A stretch of 42,294 nucleotides of DNA, taken from assembly GCA_000436035.1 (NCBI GenBank), contig FR893278.1, forward strand, positions 1 through 42,294, read 5' to 3'. The DNA comes from Prevotella sp. CAG:732. Its GTDB lineage: Bacteria > Bacteroidota > Bacteroidia > Bacteroidales > Bacteroidaceae. Position 1 is the stretch's first letter, and each line of letters starts with the position of its first letter. The notes under the pieces are model-generated. The model saw nothing but the letters and a program-made list of their open reading frames with translations, had not been told where the DNA came from and did not search any database. Position numbers and translations under genes: made by a program. Shown piece by piece: positions 9,860 to 17,665 of the stretch.

Positions 9860-9867
9860 TATCTTTG
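9860..9867 (+). promoter_or_regulatory. -7 box of the dsbD promoter
   Basis: TATCTTTG followed by GCAGAC, 30 bp upstream of the dsbD start. The -33 box is poorly matched. Confidence 0.55.
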
Positions 9868-9897
9868 CAGACAAATTAAATCATATCAAATAAAACA

Positions 9898-11979
9898 ATG
9901 AAAAGAATTCTAGTAATCTTGCAGTTACTGCTCGTAGTGCTTTTCACCCAGGCTCAGATGATGAACCCAGTGAAATTCACGTCTTCGCTGAAGACCAATG
10001 GCACCGCAGAAGCAGAGATCGTATTTACAGGCAAAATCCAACCAGGATGGCACGTCTATTCAACAGGTTTAGGCAACGATGGTCCTATCTCAGCGACATT
10101 CAATGTCAACAAGATGGATGGTGCAGAAAAGGTAGGCGGATTGCGACCAAGAGGTAATGAAATCTCCAAGTTCGACAACCTCTTCGGCATGAAACTTCGC
10201 TACTTTGAGGGTAGCGTCACATTCGTTCAGAAGATTAAGTTTACCAAGCCAACCTATAATATAGATGTATATGTAGAGTACGGTGCTTGCAACGACCAAA
10301 ACTGTATGCCACCTAGCGAGGCTACCTTCAAGAGCGAAGGCAAAGCTCCTGCAGTAGATGCTAAGGCGGCTAAGGACGAAAAAAAAAATGAGGAAGCCAA
10401 GCTTGACCCAGCTGCTCTAGCCAGGGCAAAGGCTGACTCTCTCGCTAAGTTGGCTGCCCTTGGCACTGAGGTAGATACGACCCAGGCTGTGGATTCAGCA
10501 GCATTGGCTAGTGCGATGGAAACACTCGACACCAAGTCACTTTGGAAGCCTGTAGTCAAGGAATTGCAGCAGTTTGGCGGTGCCAACGACATCGCCAACC
10601 ATTCCCTCATCTATATTTTCTTGATGGGTCTCGTCGGCGGTCTCCTCGCTTTGGTGATGCCATGTATCTGGCCTATCATCCCTATGACCGTGAGCTTCTT
10701 CTTGAAGCGTGCAAAGGACGATAAGAAGAAAGGTATTCGCGACGCGGTGACCTATGGTCTCTCTATCGTCATCATCTATCTCGGTTTGGGATTGCTGATT
10801 ACCGCTATCTTCGGTCCTAGCAAGTTGAACGAACTTTCTACCAGTGCGGTCTTCAACATCATCCTCTTCTTGCTCTTGGCAGTATTTGCTTTCTCATTCT
10901 TCGGATGGTTCGAAATCAAATTGCCAGATCGTTGGGGAAATGCAGTAGATAACAAGGCATCTAGCACTACCGGCATGATTTCCATCTTCTTGATGGCATT
11001 CACCTTGGTATTGGTATCCTTCTCTTGTACCGCTCCTATCATCGGACTCTTGTTGGTTCAGACCGTTACCTCAGGCGACTGGTTGGCTCCTACAGTCGGT
11101 ATGTTTGGTTTCGCCATCGCATTGGCATTACCATTCACCCTCTTCGCCTTGTTCCCATCTTGGTTGAAGTCTGCACCTAAGTCAGGCACATGGATGGAGA
11201 CCATCAAGATTGTCTTGGGTTTCGTGGAGTTAGCTTTCTCTTTGAAGTTCCTCTCAGTAGCCGACTTGGCATACGGCTGGCATATCATGGATCGTGAGGT
11301 ATTCCTCGCTCTCTGGATTGTCATCTTTGGTGCTTTGGGTCTCTATCTCATCGGCAAGTTGAAGTTCCAGGTAGATGCCATCGGCGGCGACATTCAGAAA
11401 CCAATGCCAGTACCTTGCATCATGCTCGGTCTCTGCTCTTTGGCATTCGCCATCTATATGGTTCCTGGTCTATGGGGTGCTCCTTGCAAGGCAGTGAGCG
11501 CATTTGCACCTCCTGTTAACACACAGGACTTCAACCTCAACACCAAGACTGTAGAGCCTGCCTATAAAGACTACGAGTTGGGTATGGCAGCAGCCAAGGC
11601 AGCCGGTAAGCCAGTGCTGATCGACTTCACCGGATTTGGTTGTGTCAACTGCCGCAAGATGGAAGCATCTGTATGGACAGACCCATCAGTAGCCGACAAG
11701 TTGACCAAGGATTACGTCTTGATTTCCCTCTACGTGGATGACAAGACTCCTCTCCCAGAGCCAATGGAGGTAACCTTCAATGGCGAGAAGAAGACTTTGC
11801 GTACCGTAGGCGACAAGTGGAGTTATCTCCAGGCTAGCAAGTTCGGAGCCAACGCCCAGCCATTCTACGTAGCAGTTGACAACGATGGCAACCCATTGAC
11901 CGCATCGTTCAGCTACAAGGAGGACGTACCAGCTTACCTCGACTTCCTCAACAAGGGTCTTGACGCATTTAGAAAATAA
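9898..11979 (+). CDS. dsbD: DsbD-type thiol:disulfide interchange protein
   Basis: A 693-residue inner-membrane electron conduit that carries reducing power from cytoplasmic thioredoxin to the periplasm. The signal peptide is residues 1-19. The N-terminal periplasmic domain (about 20-145) has Cys131 and Cys136 in YGACNDQNCMPP, like the DsbD-alpha pair. An Ala/Lys-rich linker follows (about 147-205). The membrane part (about 235-500) has about eight hydrophobic segments and the two conserved membrane cysteines, Cys256 in MPCIWP and Cys377 in FSCTAP, 121 residues apart as expected for DsbD. The C-terminal thioredoxin-like domain carries CVNC at 582-585. All six redox cysteines are therefore present. 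It has its own promoter and a terminator, so it is probably monocistronic. The likely role is reduction of periplasmic disulfides and support of cytochrome maturation. Confidence 0.92.
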   Translation: MKRILVILQLLLVVLFTQAQMMNPVKFTSSLKTNGTAEAEIVFTGKIQPGWHVYSTGLGNDGPISATFNVNKMDGAEKVGGLRPRGNEISKFDNLFGMKLRYFEGSVTFVQKIKFTKPTYNIDVYVEYGACNDQNCMPPSEATFKSEGKAPAVDAKAAKDEKKNEEAKLDPAALARAKADSLAKLAALGTEVDTTQAVDSAALASAMETLDTKSLWKPVVKELQQFGGANDIANHSLIYIFLMGLVGGLLALVMPCIWPIIPMTVSFFLKRAKDDKKKGIRDAVTYGLSIVIIYLGLGLLITAIFGPSKLNELSTSAVFNIILFLLLAVFAFSFFGWFEIKLPDRWGNAVDNKASSTTGMISIFLMAFTLVLVSFSCTAPIIGLLLVQTVTSGDWLAPTVGMFGFAIALALPFTLFALFPSWLKSAPKSGTWMETIKIVLGFVELAFSLKFLSVADLAYGWHIMDREVFLALWIVIFGALGLYLIGKLKFQVDAIGGDIQKPMPVPCIMLGLCSLAFAIYMVPGLWGAPCKAVSAFAPPVNTQDFNLNTKTVEPAYKDYELGMAAAKAAGKPVLIDFTGFGCVNCRKMEASVWTDPSVADKLTKDYVLISLYVDDKTPLPEPMEVTFNGEKKTLRTVGDKWSYLQASKFGANAQPFYVAVDNDGNPLTASFSYKEDVPAYLDFLNKGLDAFRK

Positions 11980-12031
11980 AGACCTGACATAGGAATGACA
12001 CAAAGAAAAATAATTCTTTCATAATAACGAT

Positions 12032-12086
12032 AAAAACCGAAGGTGTGAGTGTGACAAGTCGTCTCTCATCCTTCGGTTTTTCTTTT
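12032..12086 (+). terminator. Rho-independent terminator after dsbD
   Basis: The arm AAAAACCGAAGG (12032-12043) pairs with CCTTCGGTTTTT (12070-12081), followed by CTTTTT. The A-rich foot on the 5' side means it could also work weakly in the other direction. Confidence 0.85.
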
Positions 12087-12128
12087 TGTGGCACACTATT
12101 TGTAAGCGAAATTTTCGTGTGGCATACT
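12087..12128 (+). promoter_or_regulatory. Paired TGTGGCAYACT sites upstream of the CobW-type gene
   Basis: TGTGGCACACT (12087-12097) and TGTGGCATACT (12118-12128) are direct repeats 31 bp apart, about three helical turns. Each contains a near-palindrome TGTG-G-CACA. They sit between the dsbD terminator and the CobW start, where an operator for a metal-responsive repressor would be expected. No clear TAnnTTTG box was found between them. The function is a guess. Confidence 0.35.
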
Positions 12129-12196
12129 GTCTTGAAGGCATGACTACGATGTCACATCAAGAGAAATCAATCAACAAATTTAAAATAAGCAAGCCA

Positions 12197-13471
12197 ATGA
12201 ACACAAAAGAAGTTCCTGTATTATTGCTTACAGGTTATCTGGGCAGTGGTAAGACCACCTTGCTCAACAAGATTCTCGCCAACAAGAAAGGTATCAAGTT
12301 CGCTGTCATCGTCAATGACATCGGCGAAGTCAACATAGACGCAGCCTTGATTGAGAAAGGCGGCGTGGTAGGTCAGAAAGACGATTCTCTCGTAGCTCTC
12401 CAGAACGGTTGCATCTGCTGTACGCTGAAGATGGACCTCGTAGAGCAGTTGAAGGAGATAGTCGACATGAAGAAGTTCGACTACATCGTCATCGAGGCGA
12501 GCGGTATCTGCGAGCCAGCTCCTATTGCACAGACCATCTGCTCCATCCCATCCCTCGGTCCTGAGTATATCAAGAATGGCGTACTGCGTCTCGATAGCAT
12601 CGTGACAGTGGTGGATGCCCTTCGCATGAAGGACGAGTTTGCCAACGGTGATGACTTGATGAGAGACAACATCGACGAGGAAGACTTGGCATCCTTGGTT
12701 ATCCAGCAGATTGAGTTCTGCAACATCATCTTGCTCAACAAGGCTGCCGAGGTAGAGCCTAAGGAACTGGAGAAACTCAAGCAAATCATTCGTGCCATCC
12801 AACCAAAGGCTGAAATCTTCGAGTGCAACTACGGCGATGTAGATCTCGACAAGATTGTCAACACTCACAAGTTCGATTGGAACACCGTAGCCACATCAGC
12901 AGGATGGATTCAGGAAATCGAAGCTGAGCGCAACGGCAAGAAGGAAGAAGAGGAAGAGCATCACCACCACGATGACGATGAGGAGCACGATGAGGAGCAC
13001 GATGAGCACGAGCATCATCATCACGACCACGATGACGACGACCACGAACATCACCATCACCACCACCATCATGATCACGACCATGAGGAAGGCGAGGCTG
13101 AGGAATATGGTATCGGAACCTTCGTCTATTACAGCCGCAAGCCATTCGACCTCGGATTGTTTGACGAGTTTGTCGCTAGAAAATGGCCTCGTGATGTCGT
13201 GCGTGCCAAGGGTATCTGCTACTTCGCCGACGAGAAGGACATGTGCTATGTCTTCGAGCAGGCAGGTAAGCAAAAGACTGTGAAGCAGGCAGGACAGTGG
13301 CTCGCCACTATGCCAAAAGACCAGTTGGACGAGTTGTTGGCTCGCGAGGAGCAACTCCGAAAGGAATGGGACCCAGAGGTAGGCGACCGCATGATCAAGA
13401 TTGTCTTCATCGGTCAGCACTTGCAAAAGGAAGCCATCACAGCCGAACTCGACAAGTGTCTTTGGGACTAA
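12197..13471 (+). CDS. CobW/COG0523 G3E GTPase, putative zinc metallochaperone
   Basis: A 424-residue G3E-family GTPase. The ATG at 12197 is chosen because the fold begins right there (VPVLLLTGYLGSGKTTLL); upstream in-frame starts would add about 20-37 residues with no family character. Walker A is GYLGSGKT at 13-20. The metal site GCICC puts Cys72, Cys74 and Cys75 in the family's CxCC arrangement. The base-recognition motif reads NKAAE (from Asn181) rather than NKxD. Between the GTPase and C-terminal CobW domains, residues 255-296 form a His/Asp/Glu loop with 23 histidines by my count, a probable metal store. Members act as metallochaperones for zinc or cobalt; zinc is likeliest here, given no cobalamin genes nearby. 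It ends at a strong terminator. Confidence 0.85.
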   Translation: MNTKEVPVLLLTGYLGSGKTTLLNKILANKKGIKFAVIVNDIGEVNIDAALIEKGGVVGQKDDSLVALQNGCICCTLKMDLVEQLKEIVDMKKFDYIVIEASGICEPAPIAQTICSIPSLGPEYIKNGVLRLDSIVTVVDALRMKDEFANGDDLMRDNIDEEDLASLVIQQIEFCNIILLNKAAEVEPKELEKLKQIIRAIQPKAEIFECNYGDVDLDKIVNTHKFDWNTVATSAGWIQEIEAERNGKKEEEEEHHHHDDDEEHDEEHDEHEHHHHDHDDDDHEHHHHHHHHDHDHEEGEAEEYGIGTFVYYSRKPFDLGLFDEFVARKWPRDVVRAKGICYFADEKDMCYVFEQAGKQKTVKQAGQWLATMPKDQLDELLAREEQLRKEWDPEVGDRMIKIVFIGQHLQKEAITAELDKCLWD

Positions 13472-13530
13472 AAATGAGACTCATACACAGAGTCTTTCAT
13501 GAAAATACTGACAGATAGAAAGAATAATTA

Positions 13531-13569
13531 GGGAAAAACGGCAGAAAACTGTCATTTTTCCCTTTTTTT
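13531..13569 (+). terminator. Rho-independent terminator after the CobW-type gene
   Basis: GGGAAAAA (13531-13538) pairs with TTTTTCCC, with an inner GGCAG/CTGTC stem, followed by a run of seven T. Confidence 0.85.
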
Positions 13570-13594
13570 ATGTACGAGTATCGTTTTTTTTTGT

Positions 13595-13602
13595 TAATTT
13601 TG
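13595..13602 (+). promoter_or_regulatory. -7 box upstream of the GNAT gene
   Basis: TAATTTTG followed by CAG, about 45 bp upstream of the start codon. The -33 region is only T-rich. Confidence 0.5.
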
Positions 13603-13646
13603 CAGCCGATATTACAATAATAATATGCCCCTAAAAAGCAATGTAG

Positions 13647-14195
13647 ATGGACAAAGCATATAAGAACATAGAATTCAGAACCGCAACACTGAGAGATTAC
13701 GATGCTTGCTTGAACATCATCAACAAGGCAAGAACGCAGATGATCGACTCAGGTTTGCATCAATGGAACGATGGTTACCCATCGGGCGATGATGTACTCA
13801 ACGACATCAATAATGGGGTGGCACATGTTCTCACGATAGATAATGAGATAGCAGTTTATGGAGCCGTCATTCTGAATGGCGAGCCTTGTTATGACACGAT
13901 CGCAGGCAATTGGCAGACCAATGGCAACTATTACGTGATACATCGTTTTGCTACCCTACCCGAATTTCAGCGTGAGGGATTGGCACAGAAATTCATCAGA
14001 TGCGTGAGAGGTCTTTGCGAAGTGGAGCAGGTGCCAAGCATCAAGGTTGACACGCACATCAAGAACTTCAAGATGATCGGTTTGTTGTCTTCTTTGGGCT
14101 TCTGCTATTGTGGCATCATCGATTATGGCACCCGCGGCACTCGCGCTGCTTTCGAATATGTAACGCTCAATATGGATGCAGTCAACAACTTCTAG
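13647..14195 (+). CDS. GNAT-family N-acetyltransferase
   Basis: A 182-residue single-domain acetyltransferase. The N-terminal half begins FRTATLRDYDACLNIINKAR, the usual GNAT beta1-alpha1 start. The acetyl-CoA-binding segment is around residues 95-120 (HRFATLPEFQREGLAQKFI), where QREGLA stands for the Q/RxxGxG/A pyrophosphate loop. A conserved IKVDTHIKNFKMIGLLSSLGF follows, the beta5-alpha4 part in which the acceptor is usually aligned. The substrate is unknown. It has a -7 box upstream and no hairpin after it; the ligase gene downstream has its own promoter, so co-transcription is not needed. Confidence 0.82.
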   Translation: MDKAYKNIEFRTATLRDYDACLNIINKARTQMIDSGLHQWNDGYPSGDDVLNDINNGVAHVLTIDNEIAVYGAVILNGEPCYDTIAGNWQTNGNYYVIHRFATLPEFQREGLAQKFIRCVRGLCEVEQVPSIKVDTHIKNFKMIGLLSSLGFCYCGIIDYGTRGTRAAFEYVTLNMDAVNNF

Positions 14196-14234
14196 CGCTT
14201 TTTTTCTTCTTTCTTCCATTTTGTGCAAAGCAGA

Positions 14235-14266
14235 TTTGGAGAAACCATATTTTTGCTGTATCTTTG
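14235..14266 (+). promoter_or_regulatory. Two-box promoter of the DNA ligase-like gene
   Basis: TTTG at 14235-14238 and TATCTTTG at 14259-14266, spacer 20 bp. Its position also decides the start of the downstream gene: transcription begins near 14273, so a TTG start at 14223 is excluded. Confidence 0.75.
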
Positions 14267-14288
14267 CAAAAGAAATAACAGTACTTTT

Positions 14289-16256
14289 ATGGAAGAAAGA
14301 AACTCTTTGATGAAGCAATTGGTGGAAAAACTCAACCAAGCTTCAGAATCTTATTATAACGGCAAGGGCGAACTGATGACCGACTACGAGTGGGATTCGA
14401 TGTTCGACCAACTGAAATCATTGGAGGAAGAGACCGGTGTCGTACTCCCCGACTCTCCCACCAATAAGGTTTCAGAGGACTCCATCTCCGGACAGAAGGA
14501 AGAGCATGAGTTTGCCGCCCTTTCTCTCGCCAAGACCAAGCAAGTAAGCGAATTGGTGAAATGGGCAGACGGCAAACCTATCTGGATGTCATGGAAGTTG
14601 GATGGCCTCACACTCGTCGTGACCTACGATGAGGGAAAGCTCACCAAAATCGTTACTCGTGGTAATGGCCACATCGGTACCAATATCACACATCTTGCTC
14701 CCGCTATCAAGGGGGTGCTCCCTACCATCTCCGAGAAGGGACACCTGGTGATCAGAGGCGAGGCAGTCATCTCATACGCCGACTTTGAGCGTTTTCTCAT
14801 CGAGACGGAAGGAGACTACGCCAACCCACGCAATCTGGCTTCGGGCTCTCTGACATTGAAAGACGTGGATGAGGTGAAGCAAAGACGCATCCAGTGGATT
14901 CCTTTCACGCTCGTCTATACCGAGAAGGACATCAACTCATGGGGCGAGCGAATGCAGTTCCTCGACGAGATGGGCTTCCAGACGGTAGAGCGAGTTGACA
15001 TCCAACAGCCAACAACAGATAACATCCAAGCCGACATTGATGCATTTACGCTAAAGGTAACCCAAAATGTCAACCCATTCCCTGTAGATGGTCTTGTCAT
15101 CACCTACGATGACACCCAGTTTGCTTCGACCGGTTCGGTGACAGGGCATCATGCTACTCGTGCTGGCTTCGCCTTCAAATGGCAAGACGAGCACGCCGAC
15201 ACCACCCTCGACCACATCGAATGGTCGTGTGCCGCAAGCACCATCACTCCTGTTGCCATCTTCGAACCTGTGGAACTAGAAGGCACGACCGTGCGCCGTG
15301 CATCACTCTGCAACATCAGCGAGTGTGAGCGACTGGGCATCGGTGGAAAGGGCACCAAGTTGCAAGTCATCAAGGCCAACAAGATTATTCCGAAAATCAT
15401 CAAGATAACAGAGAGCATCGGCGTCTTGGAGATACCAAAGACTTGTCCGGTGTGCGACGCTCCAGCCCACATCATCGAAAGCGAGAGTGGCACGAAGACG
15501 TTGCATTGCTCCAATCCCGACTGTACCGCCAAGCAACTGAAGAAATTCACTCGTTTCGTGAGCAAGGATGGACTCGACATCGACGGCATCTCCGAACAGA
15601 CCGTCTCCACCTTCATCAATGAGGGATGGATCAAGGAATATGCCGACTTCTATCATCTCAAGGACTTCGCCCACCAAATCATCACATTGGAGGGATTCGG
15701 AAGAAAGTCGGTACACAACCTGCTCGAAAGCATCGAGAAGAGTCGCCAAACGGATGCCAGACATTTCTTGTTTGCACTCAACATTCCGCTCTGCGGAAGT
15801 GACGTGTGCAAGCGACTGCTTGGACGCTATCACCTCAACCAACTGATAGAGACGGCACGCACCTCACTCTTCGATGACGAGTTTGCCAGCATCGACGGCA
15901 TCGGTCCGGAGAAGAGCGCACGCTTCATCGAATGGTTCCACAACGACAAAAACTTCGAGCGAGTGACCCATCTCCTGAAGGAGTTGACCATTCAGGAAGA
16001 GGAAAAAGGCGAGACGGGCACAAAGTGCGAGGGACAGACCTTTGTGATAACAGGCGACGTCCATCACTACAAGAATCGCAACGAACTGAAGGCTTACATC
16101 GAGAGCCAGGGTGGCAAGGTGACAGGAAGCGTGAGCAAGAGCACCACTTACCTCATCAACAACGACGCCGAGTCGCAAAGCACCAAGAACAAGAAGGCGC
16201 ATCAACTGGGTATCGCCATCATCACAGAAGAACAATTCATGCAACAGTTTACATAA
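14289..16256 (+). CDS. Divergent NAD-dependent DNA ligase (LigA family)
   Basis: A 655-residue protein with the LigA domain order. Domain Ia-like residues are 1-60 (SYYNGKGELMTDYEWD, PDSPTNKVS). The nucleotidyltransferase has KLDG with the adenylated Lys103, then RGE with Glu158. The OB fold, a four-Cys zinc site (Cys386, Cys389, Cys407, Cys412), helix-hairpin-helix repeats and a C-terminal BRCT (about 585-655) follow. Two motif positions differ from ordinary LigA: TRGDG reads TRGNG (Asn126), and the lysine of the DGVVxK motif is Thr272 in VDGLVITYDD. The OB-side lysine is present (Lys297 in FAFKW). Either it is an active variant or a second ligase with altered activity; a standard ligA may lie elsewhere. 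The start is set by the promoter at 14235-14266. Downstream genes follow with no terminator. Confidence 0.82.
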   Translation: MEERNSLMKQLVEKLNQASESYYNGKGELMTDYEWDSMFDQLKSLEEETGVVLPDSPTNKVSEDSISGQKEEHEFAALSLAKTKQVSELVKWADGKPIWMSWKLDGLTLVVTYDEGKLTKIVTRGNGHIGTNITHLAPAIKGVLPTISEKGHLVIRGEAVISYADFERFLIETEGDYANPRNLASGSLTLKDVDEVKQRRIQWIPFTLVYTEKDINSWGERMQFLDEMGFQTVERVDIQQPTTDNIQADIDAFTLKVTQNVNPFPVDGLVITYDDTQFASTGSVTGHHATRAGFAFKWQDEHADTTLDHIEWSCAASTITPVAIFEPVELEGTTVRRASLCNISECERLGIGGKGTKLQVIKANKIIPKIIKITESIGVLEIPKTCPVCDAPAHIIESESGTKTLHCSNPDCTAKQLKKFTRFVSKDGLDIDGISEQTVSTFINEGWIKEYADFYHLKDFAHQIITLEGFGRKSVHNLLESIEKSRQTDARHFLFALNIPLCGSDVCKRLLGRYHLNQLIETARTSLFDDEFASIDGIGPEKSARFIEWFHNDKNFERVTHLLKELTIQEEEKGETGTKCEGQTFVITGDVHHYKNRNELKAYIESQGGKVTGSVSKSTTYLINNDAESQSTKNKKAHQLGIAIITEEQFMQQFT

Positions 16257-16289
16257 GCTGTTCACAAAGCAACCATAAATTAAAAGACA

Positions 16290-16919
16290 ATGTACATAGC
16301 AATCGCAGGCAACATAGGTAGTGGCAAGACCACGCTCACCAATATGCTGGCTAAGCATTACGGCTGGAAGAAGTTCCTGGAGCCAGTGGAGAAGAACCCC
16401 TACCTTGACGACTATTACAAGGACATCCCCCGATGGGTGCTCAACATGGAGGTCTATTACCTGAAGCAGCGCTTCAAGAACCTCCTCGACATCCAGCAGA
16501 GCCAAGAGACCATCATACAAGACCGAAGCATCTTCGAAGGTGTGTATGTCTTCGTAGCCAACAACCGCAAGATGGGATATATGGACGAGAGAGACTTCGA
16601 CACCTACATGGGACTCTTCGACTCCATGATGGAAGTGGTCAGTCCACCAGAGCTGATGATATACCTCCGCTCTTCGGTACCTCACCTGGTGTCCAACATC
16701 CAGAAGCGAGGCAGGGACTACGAGCAGCAGATTCCGCTGGACTACTTGCAAGGTCTCAACACACTTTACGAGGAGTTCATCTACCAAAAATACAAGGGCA
16801 AGGTACTCGTAATAGATGTCGATAACATCGACTTCGAGCACAATCCCAAGGAGTTTGGCGCCATCCTCGACCAAATAGACGCCAATCTGTTCGGTCTCTT
16901 CTCCAAGGAGGACAAGTAG
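16290..16919 (+). CDS. Deoxynucleoside kinase (first of a tandem pair)
   Basis: A 209-residue kinase of the deoxyadenosine/deoxyguanosine kinase family. The P-loop is GNIGSGKTT (8-16), Glu31 (LEPVE) is the likely base that activates the 5' hydroxyl, and the DRS motif is at 78-80 (IIQDRSIFE). The C-terminal lid carries QKRGRDYEQQIPLDYLQGLN. It phosphorylates deoxynucleosides for salvage. The length is normal. It starts 33 bp after the ligase stop, so it is likely in the same transcript, and a paralogue follows after 57 bp. Which deoxynucleoside each copy prefers cannot be read here; in several bacteria the two copies form a heterodimer with different specificities. Confidence 0.9.
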   Translation: MYIAIAGNIGSGKTTLTNMLAKHYGWKKFLEPVEKNPYLDDYYKDIPRWVLNMEVYYLKQRFKNLLDIQQSQETIIQDRSIFEGVYVFVANNRKMGYMDERDFDTYMGLFDSMMEVVSPPELMIYLRSSVPHLVSNIQKRGRDYEQQIPLDYLQGLNTLYEEFIYQKYKGKVLVIDVDNIDFEHNPKEFGAILDQIDANLFGLFSKEDK

Positions 16920-16976
16920 CCCACCTCAAGAGACGAATGTATCAAAACATACAAACCATTATAACATTAAGACACT

Positions 16977-17597
16977 ATGCATATAGCAATAGCTGGCAAC
17001 ATAGGTAGCGGCAAGACTACCCTCACCAAATTACTGAGCAAACGATATGGTTGGAAGCCAAACTTCGAACCAGTAGATAACAACCCTTATCTTGCTGATT
17101 ATTACAAGGATATGGAGCGTTGGTCATTCAATCTCCAAATCTATTTCCTCAACAAACTTTTCCACGACGTGGTAGAGATTTCCAAGAGTGAGGAGAATAT
17201 CATCCAAGACCGTACCATCTTTGAGGATGCCAAGATTTTCGCTCCCAACCTGCATGAGATTGGCATGATGAGCGACCGTGACTTCGCCAACTACACCGAC
17301 CTCTTCGACTTGATGATCAGTCTGGTGAAGTTGCCCGACCTCATGATCTACATCCGAAGCAGCATCCCTACCCTCGTGAGCCACATCGAGCGCCGAGGCA
17401 GAAACTTCGAGAAGAGCATCCGCATCGACTACCTGCAGGGACTCAACAATCGTTACGAAGAATGGATCAAGAACTACAAGGGCAAGCTCATCATCATCGA
17501 TGGTGACCACCTCAACTTCGAGGAGAACCCAGAGGACTTCCGCAAAATTACCGACCAGATAGACGCAGAGCTGTTCGGTCTCTTCCCTATGGAATAA
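16977..17597 (+). CDS. Deoxynucleoside kinase (second of a tandem pair)
   Basis: A 206-residue paralogue of the preceding gene, aligned over its full length: same P-loop (8-16), Glu31, and a DRT triplet at 78-80 where the first copy has DRS. The lid is ERRGRNFEKSIRIDYLQGLN. The copies have diverged clearly in the substrate-facing segments (for example MERWSFNLQIYFLNK versus IPRWVLNMEVYYLKQ), which suggests different substrates or distinct subunits of a heterodimer. The duplication is old, judging by the spread of differences. The FBPase gene follows after 68 bp. Confidence 0.9.
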   Translation: MHIAIAGNIGSGKTTLTKLLSKRYGWKPNFEPVDNNPYLADYYKDMERWSFNLQIYFLNKLFHDVVEISKSEENIIQDRTIFEDAKIFAPNLHEIGMMSDRDFANYTDLFDLMISLVKLPDLMIYIRSSIPTLVSHIERRGRNFEKSIRIDYLQGLNNRYEEWIKNYKGKLIIIDGDHLNFEENPEDFRKITDQIDAELFGLFPME

Positions 17598-17665
17598 CCC
17601 CAAGACTACACAACATGAACTAAGCAATTAACCGCATCGTATAACAACTAGATATTCAGCAGTAT

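Noticed and set aside
12958..13090. Engineered His tag or vector sequence
   Set aside because: The His run is interspersed with Asp/Glu inside a native CobW protein, a known trait of this family.
12896..13426. Val-rich minus-strand frame over the His loop
   Set aside because: It is the reverse reading of CAC/CAT/GAC/GAG codons and has no independent signal.
14223..14288. Upstream TTG start for the ligase
   Set aside because: The two-box promoter at 14235-14266 lies downstream of that TTG, so it would not be in the mRNA.
15864..16874. 336-codon minus-strand frame over the ligase end and dNK
   Set aside because: It overlaps two well-supported genes and shows no motif.
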